A stretch of DNA of 64,000 bases from Ancylobacter pratisalsi. GTDB lineage: Bacteria > Pseudomonadota > Alphaproteobacteria > Rhizobiales > Xanthobacteraceae. Positions 7,931-15,498 of the stretch are shown piece after piece. The position numbers and the translations under genes are program-made. Within the stretch, counting starts at the first letter, position 1; each line of letters starts with the position of its first letter. Under the pieces are notes generated by a model. It saw only the letters and a list, made by a program, of their open reading frames with translations, was not told the DNA's origin and did not search any database. The stretch covers positions 620,001 through 684,000 of the forward strand of contig NZ_CP048630.1 in the NCBI RefSeq assembly GCF_010669125.1, read 5' to 3'.

Positions 7931-8725
7931 ATGAGCACAAAGATGAATGCGAGCGACGACACATCGATGACGGGCCCGGCCATCGCCGATGAGGCGGGCG
8001 CCAATGATGTCGCGCGCGGCACCGGGATCGCGCTGTGGCGACAGATCGTCGAGCGGATCGAGGCCGAGATCGCCGAGGGCAAGCTGGCCCCCGGCTCGCG
8101 GCTACCGACCGAGATGGAGCTCGCCGAACGTTTCGGCGTGAACCGTCACACCCTGCGCCGCGCGCTCGGAATGCTGACGGAACAAGGGCTTATCGAGGCC
8201 ACGCCGGGGCGCGGCACCTTCATCAAGGAGCCACCGCTGCGCTATCCCATCGCCTCGCGTACACGCTTCTCGGAGATCGTCTCCGGCGAGGGACGTGCGC
8301 CGGGCGGGCGGCTGGTGGGCTCCCGCGTGGAGACGGCAAGCGCCGAGATCGCCGCCGCGCTCCGCCTTCCGCCCGGCGCCTTTGTGCTGCGCATCGACAT
8401 GCTGCGCGAGGCGGACGGTGTGCCGCTGACCCTCGGCAGCCACTGGTATGAAGCCGAACGTTGCCGCGACCTCGATCTGGTGGTCGCGGCCACAGGCTCG
8501 GTCACGCGCGCGTTGGAAACACTGGGTCTTGGCGACTATCGCCGGCTGGAGACCCGCGTCACCGCCCGCCTCGCCGACGAAGAGGAGCGCAAGCAGCTCA
8601 GCCTTCCGTCCGGGCGCGCGGTGCTCGTGGTCGACGCCATCAACGGCGATGCGCAACGCCGCCCGATCCAGTATTCAAGGGCCCGTTTCGCCGCCGACCG
8701 CGTCCAGCTCGTGGTCAAGAACTGA
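7931..8725 (+). CDS. phnF: Phosphonate operon repressor PhnF (GntR/HutC)
   Basis: A 264-residue regulator. The GntR winged helix lies at about residues 33-102 (LPTEMELAERFGVNRHTLRR, GLIEATPGRGTFI) and the rest is a UTRA ligand domain, as in HutC-type repressors. It is divergent from the C-P lyase operon, and a perfect palindrome lies between the two, so it most likely represses phnGHIJ-KLMN until phosphonates or phosphate shortage are sensed. The effector is not known from sequence. A 30-residue N-terminal extension precedes the winged helix, so a downstream start is possible. Confidence 0.92.
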   Translation: MSTKMNASDDTSMTGPAIADEAGANDVARGTGIALWRQIVERIEAEIAEGKLAPGSRLPTEMELAERFGVNRHTLRRALGMLTEQGLIEATPGRGTFIKEPPLRYPIASRTRFSEIVSGEGRAPGGRLVGSRVETASAEIAAALRLPPGAFVLRIDMLREADGVPLTLGSHWYEAERCRDLDLVVAATGSVTRALETLGLGDYRRLETRVTARLADEEERKQLSLPSGRAVLVVDAINGDAQRRPIQYSRARFAADRVQLVVKN

Positions 8726-8735
8726 AGGGTGTCTC

Positions 8736-9344
8736 ATGGCGCGCATCACCAGCCTCGAACAGCTTCGCAGCCTCTACGCCGAGCCGCGGGACCGCAGCCG
8801 GCGCAAGGTGTTGCCCGCACTGGACGGGCACTGCCGCCGCTTCATCGGCCTCTCGCCTCTGGTGATGATGGCCAGCTTCGGCGCCAGCGCGCGGGCCGAC
8901 GTCACGCCCCGTGGCGACGCGCCCGGCTTCGTGCATGTGGAAGATGAGCGCACCCTGCTGATCCCCGACCGCCCCGGAAACAACCGGCTGGATTCGTTGA
9001 CCAATCTGCTCGCAAACCCGGCCGTCGGGCTGCTCTTCCTCATTCCCGGCGTCGACGAGACCTTGCGTGTCAACGGCACCGCCGCGATTCACGACGATGA
9101 AGACCTGACCGCCCTTTTCGAGATCGAAGGCCGTCGGCCGACAACGGTTCTGCGCGTCGCCGTGGAGGAAGCCTATCTGCATTGCGCCAAGGCCTTCATG
9201 CGCTCGCACGCCTGGGAACCGGCGCATTTCATGGACCGCGCCTGCCTTCCCAGCATGGGGGAGATGCTGCGCGACCAGCTCGGCCTCGCCACCGCGGAGA
9301 CCCAGGCCGAGATGCTGACGCGCTACCGCGAAACGCTTTACTGA
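8736..9344 (+). CDS. PPOX-class FMN flavoprotein (MSMEG_1061-like)
   Basis: A 202-residue protein of the pyridoxamine-phosphate-oxidase-like split-barrel family. It has SPLVMMASFGASARADVTPRG quoted in part (residues about 40-60), DRPGNNRLDSLTNLLANP in the FMN-binding region and a C-terminal AKAFMRSHAW. The group resembles the MSMEG_1061 family of FMN proteins of unknown function. It starts 10 nt after phnF and is probably co-transcribed with it, so a link to phosphonate metabolism is possible but not shown. Its 3' end overlaps the next gene by 7 nt, tail to tail. Confidence 0.85.
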   Translation: MARITSLEQLRSLYAEPRDRSRRKVLPALDGHCRRFIGLSPLVMMASFGASARADVTPRGDAPGFVHVEDERTLLIPDRPGNNRLDSLTNLLANPAVGLLFLIPGVDETLRVNGTAAIHDDEDLTALFEIEGRRPTTVLRVAVEEAYLHCAKAFMRSHAWEPAHFMDRACLPSMGEMLRDQLGLATAETQAEMLTRYRETLY

Positions 9345-10435
9345 TCGCTCCAGATCACGTGGGGGCCGATGTCGGCGAGATGCGCGCAACCGGTGAGCAC
9401 CATCGCGATCTCCAGCTCGCAGCGCAGCAAATGCAGCACATGGGCAACGCCCGCCGGCCCGGCCACCGCGAGACCATAGAGACAGGGCCGCCCAACCAGC
9501 ACGGCCGAGGCGCCGAGCGCCAGCGCCTTGAGCACATCCGTGCCGCGCCGTATGCCGCCATCCATCAGCACCGGCACCTTTCCCGCGACCGCGCGCGCGA
9601 CGGCCGGCAGCGCGTCGATGCTCGCCGGCACCGTGTCAAGCACCCGCCCGCCATGGTTCGAGACGATGATGCCGTCGATGCCCAGCGCCATCGCCTGCTC
9701 GGCATCCTCGGGGCTGAGTATGCCCTTGAGCAGGATCGGAAGGCGCGTCGCCTCCCGCAGCCTGGCGATGTCGTCCCAACGCGCGGCGACATCGAGAAAG
9801 CCTCGGAACATAAGGCTTTCACCCAGTGCCGCGTGGGCGACATGGTCAGTATGCAGCCCCCGCAGATTGGCGTGCTCGGAGAGCTTGCTCGGCTGGTAGC
9901 CCGCACGCTGCTCGCGGTTGCGCAGACTGTGGATCGGCGCGTCGACGGTGACGACCAACGCACCGTACCCAGCCGCTTCCGCGCGCCGCACCAGTTCGAT
10001 GGTAAAGCCACGATCGTGCTGGATATAGAGCTGGAACCAGAGCGGCCCCGTGGCCCGCGCGGCGATTTCCTCCAGCGTGAAGTCGGATTCGGTGCTCACC
10101 ACCATGCCGGCCTTCGCACCGCCGGCCCCGATCACCGTGCCCAGTTCGCCCTCTGGCGCGGCAAAGGTGTGATGCGCGGTCGGTGCGACCAGAATCGGGT
10201 GCACGAACGCCTGCCCGAACAGGGAAAGCTCCGTACCCCCGCCCTGAAAGCTGCCGAGCACGCGCGGCGCGAGCTTCCGCCGCTCAAACGCCTCGCGGTT
10301 CCAGCGCACGGTCGTCTCGTCCGCCGCACCGCCAGCGTAATAGGCGACGGCCTGAGGCGACAGGCGCTCAAGGGCAAGGCGCTCGTAGTCGTCCAGCGCC
10401 ACCGCGTCCTGGGGAATCTCAAAGCTCCTCGCCAT
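9338..10435 (-). CDS. FMN-dependent alpha-hydroxyacid dehydrogenase/oxidase
   Basis: A 365-residue TIM-barrel flavoenzyme of the lactate/glycolate oxidase family, which oxidises L-2-hydroxyacids to 2-oxoacids. Seen are the FMN-phosphate region LMDGGIRRGTDVLKALALGA, the catalytic His/Arg motif SNHGGRVLD, and LYIQHDRGF with its neighbouring barrel strands. The exact substrate (lactate, mandelate, glycolate or another) cannot be set from sequence. No electron-acceptor partner gene is next to it. It stands alone on the minus strand and is convergent with the PPOX gene. Confidence 0.88.
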   Translation of the reverse strand: MARSFEIPQDAVALDDYERLALERLSPQAVAYYAGGAADETTVRWNREAFERRKLAPRVLGSFQGGGTELSLFGQAFVHPILVAPTAHHTFAAPEGELGTVIGAGGAKAGMVVSTESDFTLEEIAARATGPLWFQLYIQHDRGFTIELVRRAEAAGYGALVVTVDAPIHSLRNREQRAGYQPSKLSEHANLRGLHTDHVAHAALGESLMFRGFLDVAARWDDIARLREATRLPILLKGILSPEDAEQAMALGIDGIIVSNHGGRVLDTVPASIDALPAVARAVAGKVPVLMDGGIRRGTDVLKALALGASAVLVGRPCLYGLAVAGPAGVAHVLHLLRCELEIAMVLTGCAHLADIGPHVIWSDQ

Positions 10436-10607
10436 TCACGTCGTCCCTTCCGAACCGCTCAACACTCGCGCGCGACGCATTGCGGCTGTCACAACCCTAC
10501 CCATGCGCGAACCGCCCATTAACTGCCGCAGTGTTACCATCGTTTATGCGGATGACGCGACGGAGCCGGCGCGTCGGCGCCGGGATTCGGGGGCGAGGGT
10601 TACCATC

Positions 10608-11198
10608 ATGGACGATGCCGACCGCACGCGCGGCGACACGACCGGTCTGTCGCTTCGCGATGCCGTCCGCACGGCACGGCTCGAAGCGGCGGAACGCTCC
10701 GGCGTGATCGTGGAGCTGCGCGATGCCAGCCTCGCGCGGCTGTCCATGCTCAACGAATTGCTGGATCCGATCTTCGCCGAGGTGCCCGACGAGCACGCCG
10801 ATCTGTTCGATCGCGGCCTCATGCCCGGCGAGACCCCTCGTCTGTTCGTCGATATGGTGGCGCACATCGCGCTGGGACGCGACCGGCGTACCTATCGCCT
10901 GCTGCAGGACACCCGCGCCGGACGGCGCGTGCTGGCGGAAAGCAGCAACCCCCACGACATTGCCGATGCGGTCACACGCTACATCGCCCGCCGCCTCGTC
11001 GCCCGCGAGCAGGCGATGGCGGCCAGTTCAGCGCCCGAAGAAATCGCCCCGCGGCCGGCGCCTCACCATCCTGTGCCGACAGCGCCCGCCACATCAGCGC
11101 GCAGCGGGCGGGCGAGTGCGTTCCTGTTCGGGCTCATTCTGGGGGCGATGGCACTTGCGGGCGCAACGGCGCTCGGCGTCAATATCAGCCTGCGCTAA
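10608..11198 (+). CDS. Hypothetical protein with C-terminal membrane anchor
   Basis: A protein of about 196 residues that I do not recognise. The first 140 residues look like a soluble alpha-helical domain (SLRDAVRTARLEAAERSG, then FVDMVAHIALGRDRRTYRLLQ). A Pro/Ala-rich linker follows, and then one hydrophobic helix, AFLFGLILGAMALAGATAL, six residues before the C-terminus, which suggests tail anchoring in the inner membrane. The ATG at 10608 has GGCGAGGG upstream. An in-frame ATG at 10503 lacks such a site. It overlaps the metallophosphatase tail to tail by 14 nt. Confidence 0.7.
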   Translation: MDDADRTRGDTTGLSLRDAVRTARLEAAERSGVIVELRDASLARLSMLNELLDPIFAEVPDEHADLFDRGLMPGETPRLFVDMVAHIALGRDRRTYRLLQDTRAGRRVLAESSNPHDIADAVTRYIARRLVAREQAMAASSAPEEIAPRPAPHHPVPTAPATSARSGRASAFLFGLILGAMALAGATALGVNISLR

Positions 11199-12114
11199 GA
11201 TCGGTGCTGAGCACGCGCACCGTCCGGGTATCGACCGAAGCATCGCCACTCTTGAACCCGCGCGCTTCCATCGTGCAGCGCCAGGGAAATTTGGCATCCG
11301 GCAGTCGCTCGATACGGTAGAGGTTATACCCTCCCGGCCAGTGCCGGTCCTCCGGCCCCGCAGCGAAGGACGGGGCCTCGACGACGGGTATCAGGCCGGA
11401 ACCCGGCCCGTGAATCATCTCCACCATCGGCACGTGGTCATGGCCACAGATCACCAATTCCGCTCCATGCCGCGCCAGGCAATCGCGAACCAGTTCGGCA
11501 TCGATCAGACGCTTGTGCGTTGAACGCGTGCCGCAGGGCGGGTGGTGGATGAGCACCACGCGGAACAGCCCCTCCTCGGCAAGCTCATCAAGGATGCGGC
11601 CGAGCCGTTCACGCTGGCCGGAACCGACCCTGCCGGTCGCCATGAAGGGACGGGTCGGCACTGCCGTCGAGACTCCCACAAGCGCCACGCCGTCGCGGCG
11701 GCGCACGAAGGGAAACGCCTGCTCCGCGGTGACATCACCGTTCACACCGTCACCACGCATATAGTCGCCCCAGTTCAGCAAGGCGTGATGCGCCGTGGAT
11801 CGGACATAGGCGTCGTGATTTCCCGGCACCACGGTGACGTCGTGCCCCTCGCCCAGCGTCTTCAGGAAATGAAGTGCCGTGGTGAACTCGGCCGCGAGGC
11901 CCACATTCACAAGGTCGCCAGTAACGGCGATATGGTCCGGAGCCATCGCCTTGATATCGGCGACCAGCAGGTCGATCGTAGCGATGTTGAAACGGTGCTG
12001 GCGGCCACGCCGCCAGTTGATCACGCCAAGCGCACGCTTGCCGGCAAGCTCGGCGAACCGGGCGCGCGGCAATGGGCCGAGATGGGCGTCGGTGAGATGG
12101 GCGAGAACAAACAC
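11185..12114 (-). CDS. Calcineurin-like metallophosphatase
   Basis: About 309 residues of the calcineurin-type metallophosphoesterase fold, with all metal motifs in order: LTDAHLG (DXH), GDLVNVG, VPGNHDAY (GNHD), LIHHPPCG and CGHDHVP (GHXH). The family includes 3',5'-cyclic nucleotide phosphodiesterases and other phosphatases; the substrate is not evident. A GTG start at 12114 preceded by AAGGAAG is preferred. It is divergent from the Nudix gene with a very short gap, so the two may share a control region. Confidence 0.87.
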   Translation of the reverse strand: MFVLAHLTDAHLGPLPRARFAELAGKRALGVINWRRGRQHRFNIATIDLLVADIKAMAPDHIAVTGDLVNVGLAAEFTTALHFLKTLGEGHDVTVVPGNHDAYVRSTAHHALLNWGDYMRGDGVNGDVTAEQAFPFVRRRDGVALVGVSTAVPTRPFMATGRVGSGQRERLGRILDELAEEGLFRVVLIHHPPCGTRSTHKRLIDAELVRDCLARHGAELVICGHDHVPMVEMIHGPGSGLIPVVEAPSFAAGPEDRHWPGGYNLYRIERLPDAKFPWRCTMEARGFKSGDASVDTRTVRVLSTDLSAG

Positions 12115-12177
12115 GAGGGCTTCCTTATCAGCCCCGCCCCTTCCGAGGAAGGCGGCGCGGGCGCGCAGCCAACTCAA

Positions 12178-12666
12178 TTGAGCGATACTTCAGAGCGCCG
12201 TCGCCCACCGCGCCCGCCTCTTGTCACCCGGCTCATCCATGGCTGGCGGCGCCTCGCCCACGGCATGACGCTCGGCGTACGCGCCGTGGTGATCAACGAG
12301 GCGCGTGAGGTGTTGTTGGTGCGTCATTCCTATGTATCCGGCTGGCACCTGCCGGGAGGCGGTGTTGATGCCGGCGAGGCCGCCGAGCATGCTCTGGCGC
12401 GCGAACTCCTGGAAGAGGCGGCCGTGACACTTATCGGAAGGCCGAACCTTCTCGGCCTGCTGCTCAATGGCCACCTCGCGCGGCGCGATCATGTGGCGCT
12501 TTATGTGGTGGAGACGTTTACCGCCGGCACGCCGCGGGTGCCGAATCGCGAAATTATCGAGGTCGGCTTCTTCCCTATCGACGCGCTGCCTGAAGAGACA
12601 ACCGCCGCCACACGCCGGCGCGTCGCTGAAGTGCGCAGCGGCAGTCCCCCCGCCACGTTCTGGTAA
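12178..12666 (+). CDS. Nudix hydrolase
   Basis: A Nudix-fold pyrophosphohydrolase. The Nudix box reads GVDAGE...ARELLEEAAV, matching GX5EX7REUXEEXGU except that the glycine near the end is alanine. The upstream helix VTRLIHGWRRLAHGMTLGVR is common in alphaproteobacterial members that begin about 30 residues before the first strand, so the gene should start upstream of the ATG at 12265. The TTG at 12178 gives a typical length of 162 residues but has no clear ribosome site, so the start is uncertain. The substrate is unknown. Confidence 0.8.
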   Translation: MSDTSERRRPPRPPLVTRLIHGWRRLAHGMTLGVRAVVINEAREVLLVRHSYVSGWHLPGGGVDAGEAAEHALARELLEEAAVTLIGRPNLLGLLLNGHLARRDHVALYVVETFTAGTPRVPNREIIEVGFFPIDALPEETTAATRRRVAEVRSGSPPATFW

Positions 12667-12731
12667 CGCCGCTCGCGGGCGCTTTCCGGCCCTGACCGGA
12701 CGCTAAGACGTGTGCATTCCCCGCTCGTGCC

Positions 12732-12760
12732 TTGACACCATCGCGGGCGCTTCCTTATAT
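12732..12760 (+). promoter_or_regulatory. Sigma-70-type promoter of tRNA-Met
   Basis: A consensus -35 box, TTGACA (12732-12737), is followed after 17 nt by TTATAT (12755-12760). Transcription would start near 12767, about 30 nt before the mature tRNA. This is one of the best promoter matches in the window. Confidence 0.8.
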
Positions 12761-12797
12761 CGCGCGCATTCGCGGATCAGCTCGGCTGGTTCGCTGT

Positions 12798-12874
12798 GGC
12801 GGGGTAGCTCAGCTGGTTAGAGCACGGGAATCATAATCCTGGGGTCGGGGGTTCAAGTCCCTCTCCCGCTACCA
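12798..12874 (+). tRNA. tRNA-Met (CAT), elongator
   Basis: A 77-nt cloverleaf with encoded CCA. The acceptor stem GGCGGGG pairs with TCCCGCT using two end wobbles. The D-arm is GCTC...GAGC, the anticodon stem is CGGGA/TCCTG with loop ATCATAA (anticodon CAT), and the T-loop is TTCAAGT. The sequence resembles alphaproteobacterial elongator tRNA-Met more than initiator or lysidine-modified tRNA-Ile2, since the initiator three-G:C anticodon stem is absent. Confidence 0.93.
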
Positions 12875-13246
12875 CTAAACTCTTCTTCCCTCTCATTGCG
12901 CGATGTCGCCCCGGGGTGTTCGTTACAGGCCCGGCGGCGAGGGCTGGCGTGCGACTTGGCACGCGCGGATCCGGCGCGAGAGTCCGGGACGTTACTTGCA
13001 CGCCCTCCACACTTGCACGCCCTCCTCGCGCGATATCATCGAACGTGAATACGAGCGACGAAATAACGTCTGCGCGGGCTTGTTAACGAGCTTTGGCCGT
13101 AGTACAGTGTTTGTGTCGATCTTGTACGTTGAACTTTGTCTTGCGCAGAATTGCGCCGTAGCGAACTTCCTCTCAAATCGATGTTAACGTAACGCTCGCG
13201 CGGTTGCGGGCGGTAGCATTTCTATGTCGACTTAAAGGATATCGTG
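12875..13246. other. Non-coding gap and probable long leader of the cold-shock gene
   Basis: 372 nt separate tRNA-Met from the cold-shock gene, with no convincing coding frame; the one long open frame here has no ribosome site and an odd composition. The last 200 nt are lower in GC than the surroundings and may be a long 5' leader, as is common for cold-shock mRNAs. The cold-shock ribosome site AAAGGA lies at 13234-13239. Confidence 0.5.
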
Positions 13247-13456
13247 ATGGCGACAGGTACTGTGAAGTGGTTCAACGGCCAGAAGGGCTATGGTTTCATT
13301 CAGCCGGATCAGGGCGGACCCGACGTGTTCGTTCACATTTCGGCAGTTGAGCGTTCGGGCCTTATGGGCCTGACGGATGGTCAGAAGGTTTCTTACGAAA
13401 TCGAATCCGACCGCCGCAGCGGCAAGCAGTCGGCTGCCAACCTCAAGGCTGCGTGA
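13247..13456 (+). CDS. CspA-family cold-shock protein
   Basis: A 69-residue single cold-shock domain that binds single-stranded RNA/DNA. RNP1-type KGYGFI and RNP2-type VFVHIS motifs are intact, and the start [20 protein letters not shown] is canonical. The ATG at 13247 has AAAGGAT just upstream; an overlapping GTG at 13244 is in the same frame. A strong terminator follows about 60 nt after the stop. The long low-GC leader suggests post-transcriptional cold control, which is an inference. Confidence 0.95.
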   Translation: MATGTVKWFNGQKGYGFIQPDQGGPDVFVHISAVERSGLMGLTDGQKVSYEIESDRRSGKQSAANLKAA

Positions 13457-13516
13457 CGAATTGCCTCCGGTCTTTGACCACGGATGTACTGGCATTGATC
13501 GTAGAGGCGTTGGAGA

Positions 13517-13540
13517 GGCCGGGGCAACCCGGCCTTTTTT
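13517..13540 (+). terminator. Rho-independent terminator after the cold-shock gene
   Basis: A perfect 7-bp stem, GGCCGGG/CCCGGCC, closes a GCAA (GNRA) tetraloop and is followed by six T. This is a textbook intrinsic terminator. Confidence 0.92.
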
Positions 13541-13562
13541 CATTCGAAGGAGGCCGGCCGTT

Positions 13563-13757
13563 ATGCCAAAGATCACGCGTGATCCGCTGTTCAAGCCCAA
13601 CCTGTCGAAGTCAGAAAGCAAGGCCGATGCTGTTTCCCGCGCAGCTATGGCAATAATCGAGCGCGAAACCACGCTTCAATCGGCAAAGACCGCCCGCTTG
13701 CGTGAAGCCCGCCTGGCCAAAGAAGCCGGCGAGATCACCGGAAAGTCCCGGCGCTAG
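13563..13757 (+). CDS. Small basic conserved hypothetical protein
   Basis: A 64-residue, lysine/arginine-rich, helical protein starting MPKITRDPLFKPNLSKSESK. Similar short proteins (KLTKDxLFKP... then a charged helix) are, as I recall, found beside cold-shock genes in Hyphomicrobiales, but no function is known to me. A strong ribosome site, AAGGAGG (13547-13553), lies at good spacing before the ATG. The cold-shock terminator lies between it and the cold-shock gene, so it would need read-through or its own promoter. No domain is recognised. Confidence 0.7.
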   Translation: MPKITRDPLFKPNLSKSESKADAVSRAAMAIIERETTLQSAKTARLREARLAKEAGEITGKSRR

Positions 13758-13990
13758 ACGCCAGGACCCGGATCCCCCACACGGCTCCCTGCACCTGCAA
13801 GCTCCGGCTCGCCTTTGACTGGCGGACGCAAGGGTGGACGCAGGTCCGTCCCATACGATGACATATTCCGCGCTGTGAGAGACCTGGCGTCGCGCCATTT
13901 TGGCCGACGATGCTCACCGTCGCGCAGACGCACGCGCAGTATCATCGGTACGCGCGCCGTCCGCGGTAGCACTGCCCGATCACCTGCCAA

Positions 13991-15085
13991 TCAATGCTCG
14001 GTGCGCGACACGACCGGCATGCCATCGGCAAGCTTCTCCTCGCTCGGCGGGAAACCGAGGGTGAGCGCGTAGATCGGTGTCGAGAGAATGGTGTCGCCCA
14101 GGTTCAGGCAGCGTTCGATGGCCGCATGATGGAGCGCCGCCGTCGGACAGGCCGATAGCCCGTAGCGCGTCGCGGCGAGCATGACGTTCTGGCCAATGTG
14201 GCCGGCCTCGATCAGCACGACGCGATACGCCCCGGCATCGTCATATTTCCACATCGTGCGTTCGAAATGCGCGCACAGCAGTATCACTGCGGGCATGTCG
14301 TCCGCCCAGTCCTGTGATCCCAGCAGTTCGGACGGCAGCGGAAACTCGGCGCCCGGCAAACGCCCAAGCGTGTGCTCCGCTGCGGCATAGTGATAAAAGC
14401 CCGGCTCCAGCCCTTCGACCGCCCGCGCGTAGACATAAGCCTCGAACGGGTTTCGCGCCCCACCCGATGGCGTCATGCCAAGCGGCAGTTCGCCGACGCA
14501 GTTGCGCGTTTTGCCGGTGATCCCCATGCCGGCAAACAGACAATCCGACAATTGCTGGATGGTCACCGGCTTTGGTGCGGCTTCGCGTACAGTGCGGCGG
14601 CGCGCCATGAGCTGAAGCAGCTCATTGCCTTCGAACGGCGATGGCAGCATCGTAACGGAAAGAGCGCTGGCCTGCCCGAGAAACAGCGGCGGCTGGTCGC
14701 TTGCTGCGGCCTTCTCAACCTGCAGCGCCTCGGCCTCCTCGATCGGCATACAGGGCCGGTCGCGCAGGCTGAAATGAAAGGCCGCGGCAGGAATTCCCCA
14801 CTTCCAGCGCGCCTCGAAATACTCCTCGGCCGCCGCCTTGCCGGAACCCGCCGTCACCAGCGCCCCCACTTCGATGAGTTGATCGACCGTCTCGCGCAGC
14901 TCGGTGGAAGCGAGCTGCGGCAGCCGCCTTTCAAGCTCGGAAAGGCTGGTCCAGTCGTCGACGACATTAAGAAGCAGCAGCAGATCAGGGCTGCACTGGA
15001 ATGCGGATCGCGAGAGGAAGTTGAACGCTTCAACCGTTCCCTCTCGGCGGGAAAACAGGAGCGTGCGGGCCGCGCGAATCTGCAT
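13991..15085 (-). CDS. SagB-type (nitroreductase-fold) peptide dehydrogenase
   Basis: A 364-residue protein. Residues 1-115 form a winged-helix-like region, as seen in front of several peptide-modifying enzymes. Residues 145-360 are an FMN nitroreductase fold of the SagB/ThcOx type, with the flavin-phosphate motif RRRTVRE at 162-168, TPSGGARNPFEAYVYA at 205-220, and a conserved GLSACPTAAL later. SagB enzymes oxidise azolines to azoles in ribosomal peptides; related ones are called putative peptide maturation dehydrogenases. Here it sits alone downstream of a very short peptide gene, with no YcaO or cyclase partner in the window. Its substrate is inferred to be that peptide. Confidence 0.85.
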   Translation of the reverse strand: MQIRAARTLLFSRREGTVEAFNFLSRSAFQCSPDLLLLLNVVDDWTSLSELERRLPQLASTELRETVDQLIEVGALVTAGSGKAAAEEYFEARWKWGIPAAAFHFSLRDRPCMPIEEAEALQVEKAAASDQPPLFLGQASALSVTMLPSPFEGNELLQLMARRRTVREAAPKPVTIQQLSDCLFAGMGITGKTRNCVGELPLGMTPSGGARNPFEAYVYARAVEGLEPGFYHYAAAEHTLGRLPGAEFPLPSELLGSQDWADDMPAVILLCAHFERTMWKYDDAGAYRVVLIEAGHIGQNVMLAATRYGLSACPTAALHHAAIERCLNLGDTILSTPIYALTLGFPPSEEKLADGMPVVSRTEH

Positions 15086-15118
15086 GTGTCACTGTCCTGG
15101 AGGCTCGGTCCCGGGAGG

Positions 15119-15144
15119 GCCCGCCCCGCTGGTGCGGGACGGGC
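15119..15144 (-). terminator. Intercistronic hairpin, peptide gene to sagB
   Basis: An 11-bp stem, GCCCGTCCCGC with GCGGGGCGGGC on the transcribed (minus) strand and one G-U pair, closes a 4-nt loop. It starts 9 nt after the peptide stop and lies 34 nt before the sagB start. It has no T-run, so it is more likely an attenuator or a 3' stabiliser that gives more peptide than enzyme than a full terminator. Confidence 0.6.
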
Positions 15145-15152
15145 TCACCGCA

Positions 15153-15263
15153 TCACGCCTTGTTGTACTGCATGGCCGGCGTAACGAACGTGCGGCTGGG
15201 AGCGTCAGCAACCTTCACGGTCAGGTTCAGCTTGCGTTCGATGGTCTGGGTGCTGGTCTTCAT
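15153..15263 (-). CDS. Short peptide, candidate precursor for SagB-type enzyme
   Basis: An unannotated-size gene for 36 residues: MKTSTQTIERKLNLTVKV, then ADAPSRTFVTPAMQYNKA. The ATG at 15263 has GGAGAG five bases upstream. An in-frame ATG at 15296 with GGGGAGG four bases upstream would give 47 residues. Codon choice is strongly biased to preferred codons, as in well-expressed genes. The charged N-terminal half would suit a leader and the C-terminal TFVTPAMQYNKA a core. There is no cysteine, so thiazole chemistry is excluded; Ser, Thr, Tyr, Phe and Met remain as targets. I do not recognise the family. It is the first gene before sagB on the same strand. Confidence 0.7.
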   Translation of the reverse strand: MKTSTQTIERKLNLTVKVADAPSRTFVTPAMQYNKA

Positions 15264-15351
15264 AATCGCTCTCCGTAAATCGAAGAGGACCGCCATTGAT
15301 CCTCCCCGCCATGTCAGGCCGTTTGAGGGGCGGCGACAAGAGCAATATTCG

Positions 15352-15416
15352 GCGAAACCTTCTCTTTAATATCAGTAACTTAGACGTAAATTTAAATTAA
15401 ATAGCGAAGGTTTCGC
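15352..15416. promoter_or_regulatory. Paired inverted 11-bp elements around an AT-rich promoter region
   Basis: The 11-mer GCGAAACCTTC occurs at 15352-15362 and, inverted, at 15406-15416, with 43 nt of very AT-rich DNA between. The right copy also sits in a near-palindrome AGCGAA-GGT-TTCGCT. The pair lies upstream of the peptide gene and between it and the XRE regulator, so it may be the operator pair of that regulator, or stems of a transcript leader. Confidence 0.55.
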
Positions 15417-15498
15417 TGTTTAATGCACATGCGGCCATGGTCGGCGACGAAGCCGAAATCTAGTTTGGATGGGGTACTCGTACCGGCGTGGGAAGCGG

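Noticed and set aside
12798..12874. tRNA-Met as integration site of a mobile island
   Set aside because: No integrase and no direct repeat of the tRNA 3' end were found nearby.
12798..12874. Initiator tRNA-fMet or tRNA-Ile2 with CAT anticodon
   Set aside because: The initiator G:C-rich anticodon stem and C1:A72 mismatch are missing, and the overall sequence fits the elongator type.
12903..13187. Possible 94-codon gene after tRNA-Met
   Set aside because: It has no ribosome site, no domain and mixed composition; better read as the cold-shock leader region.
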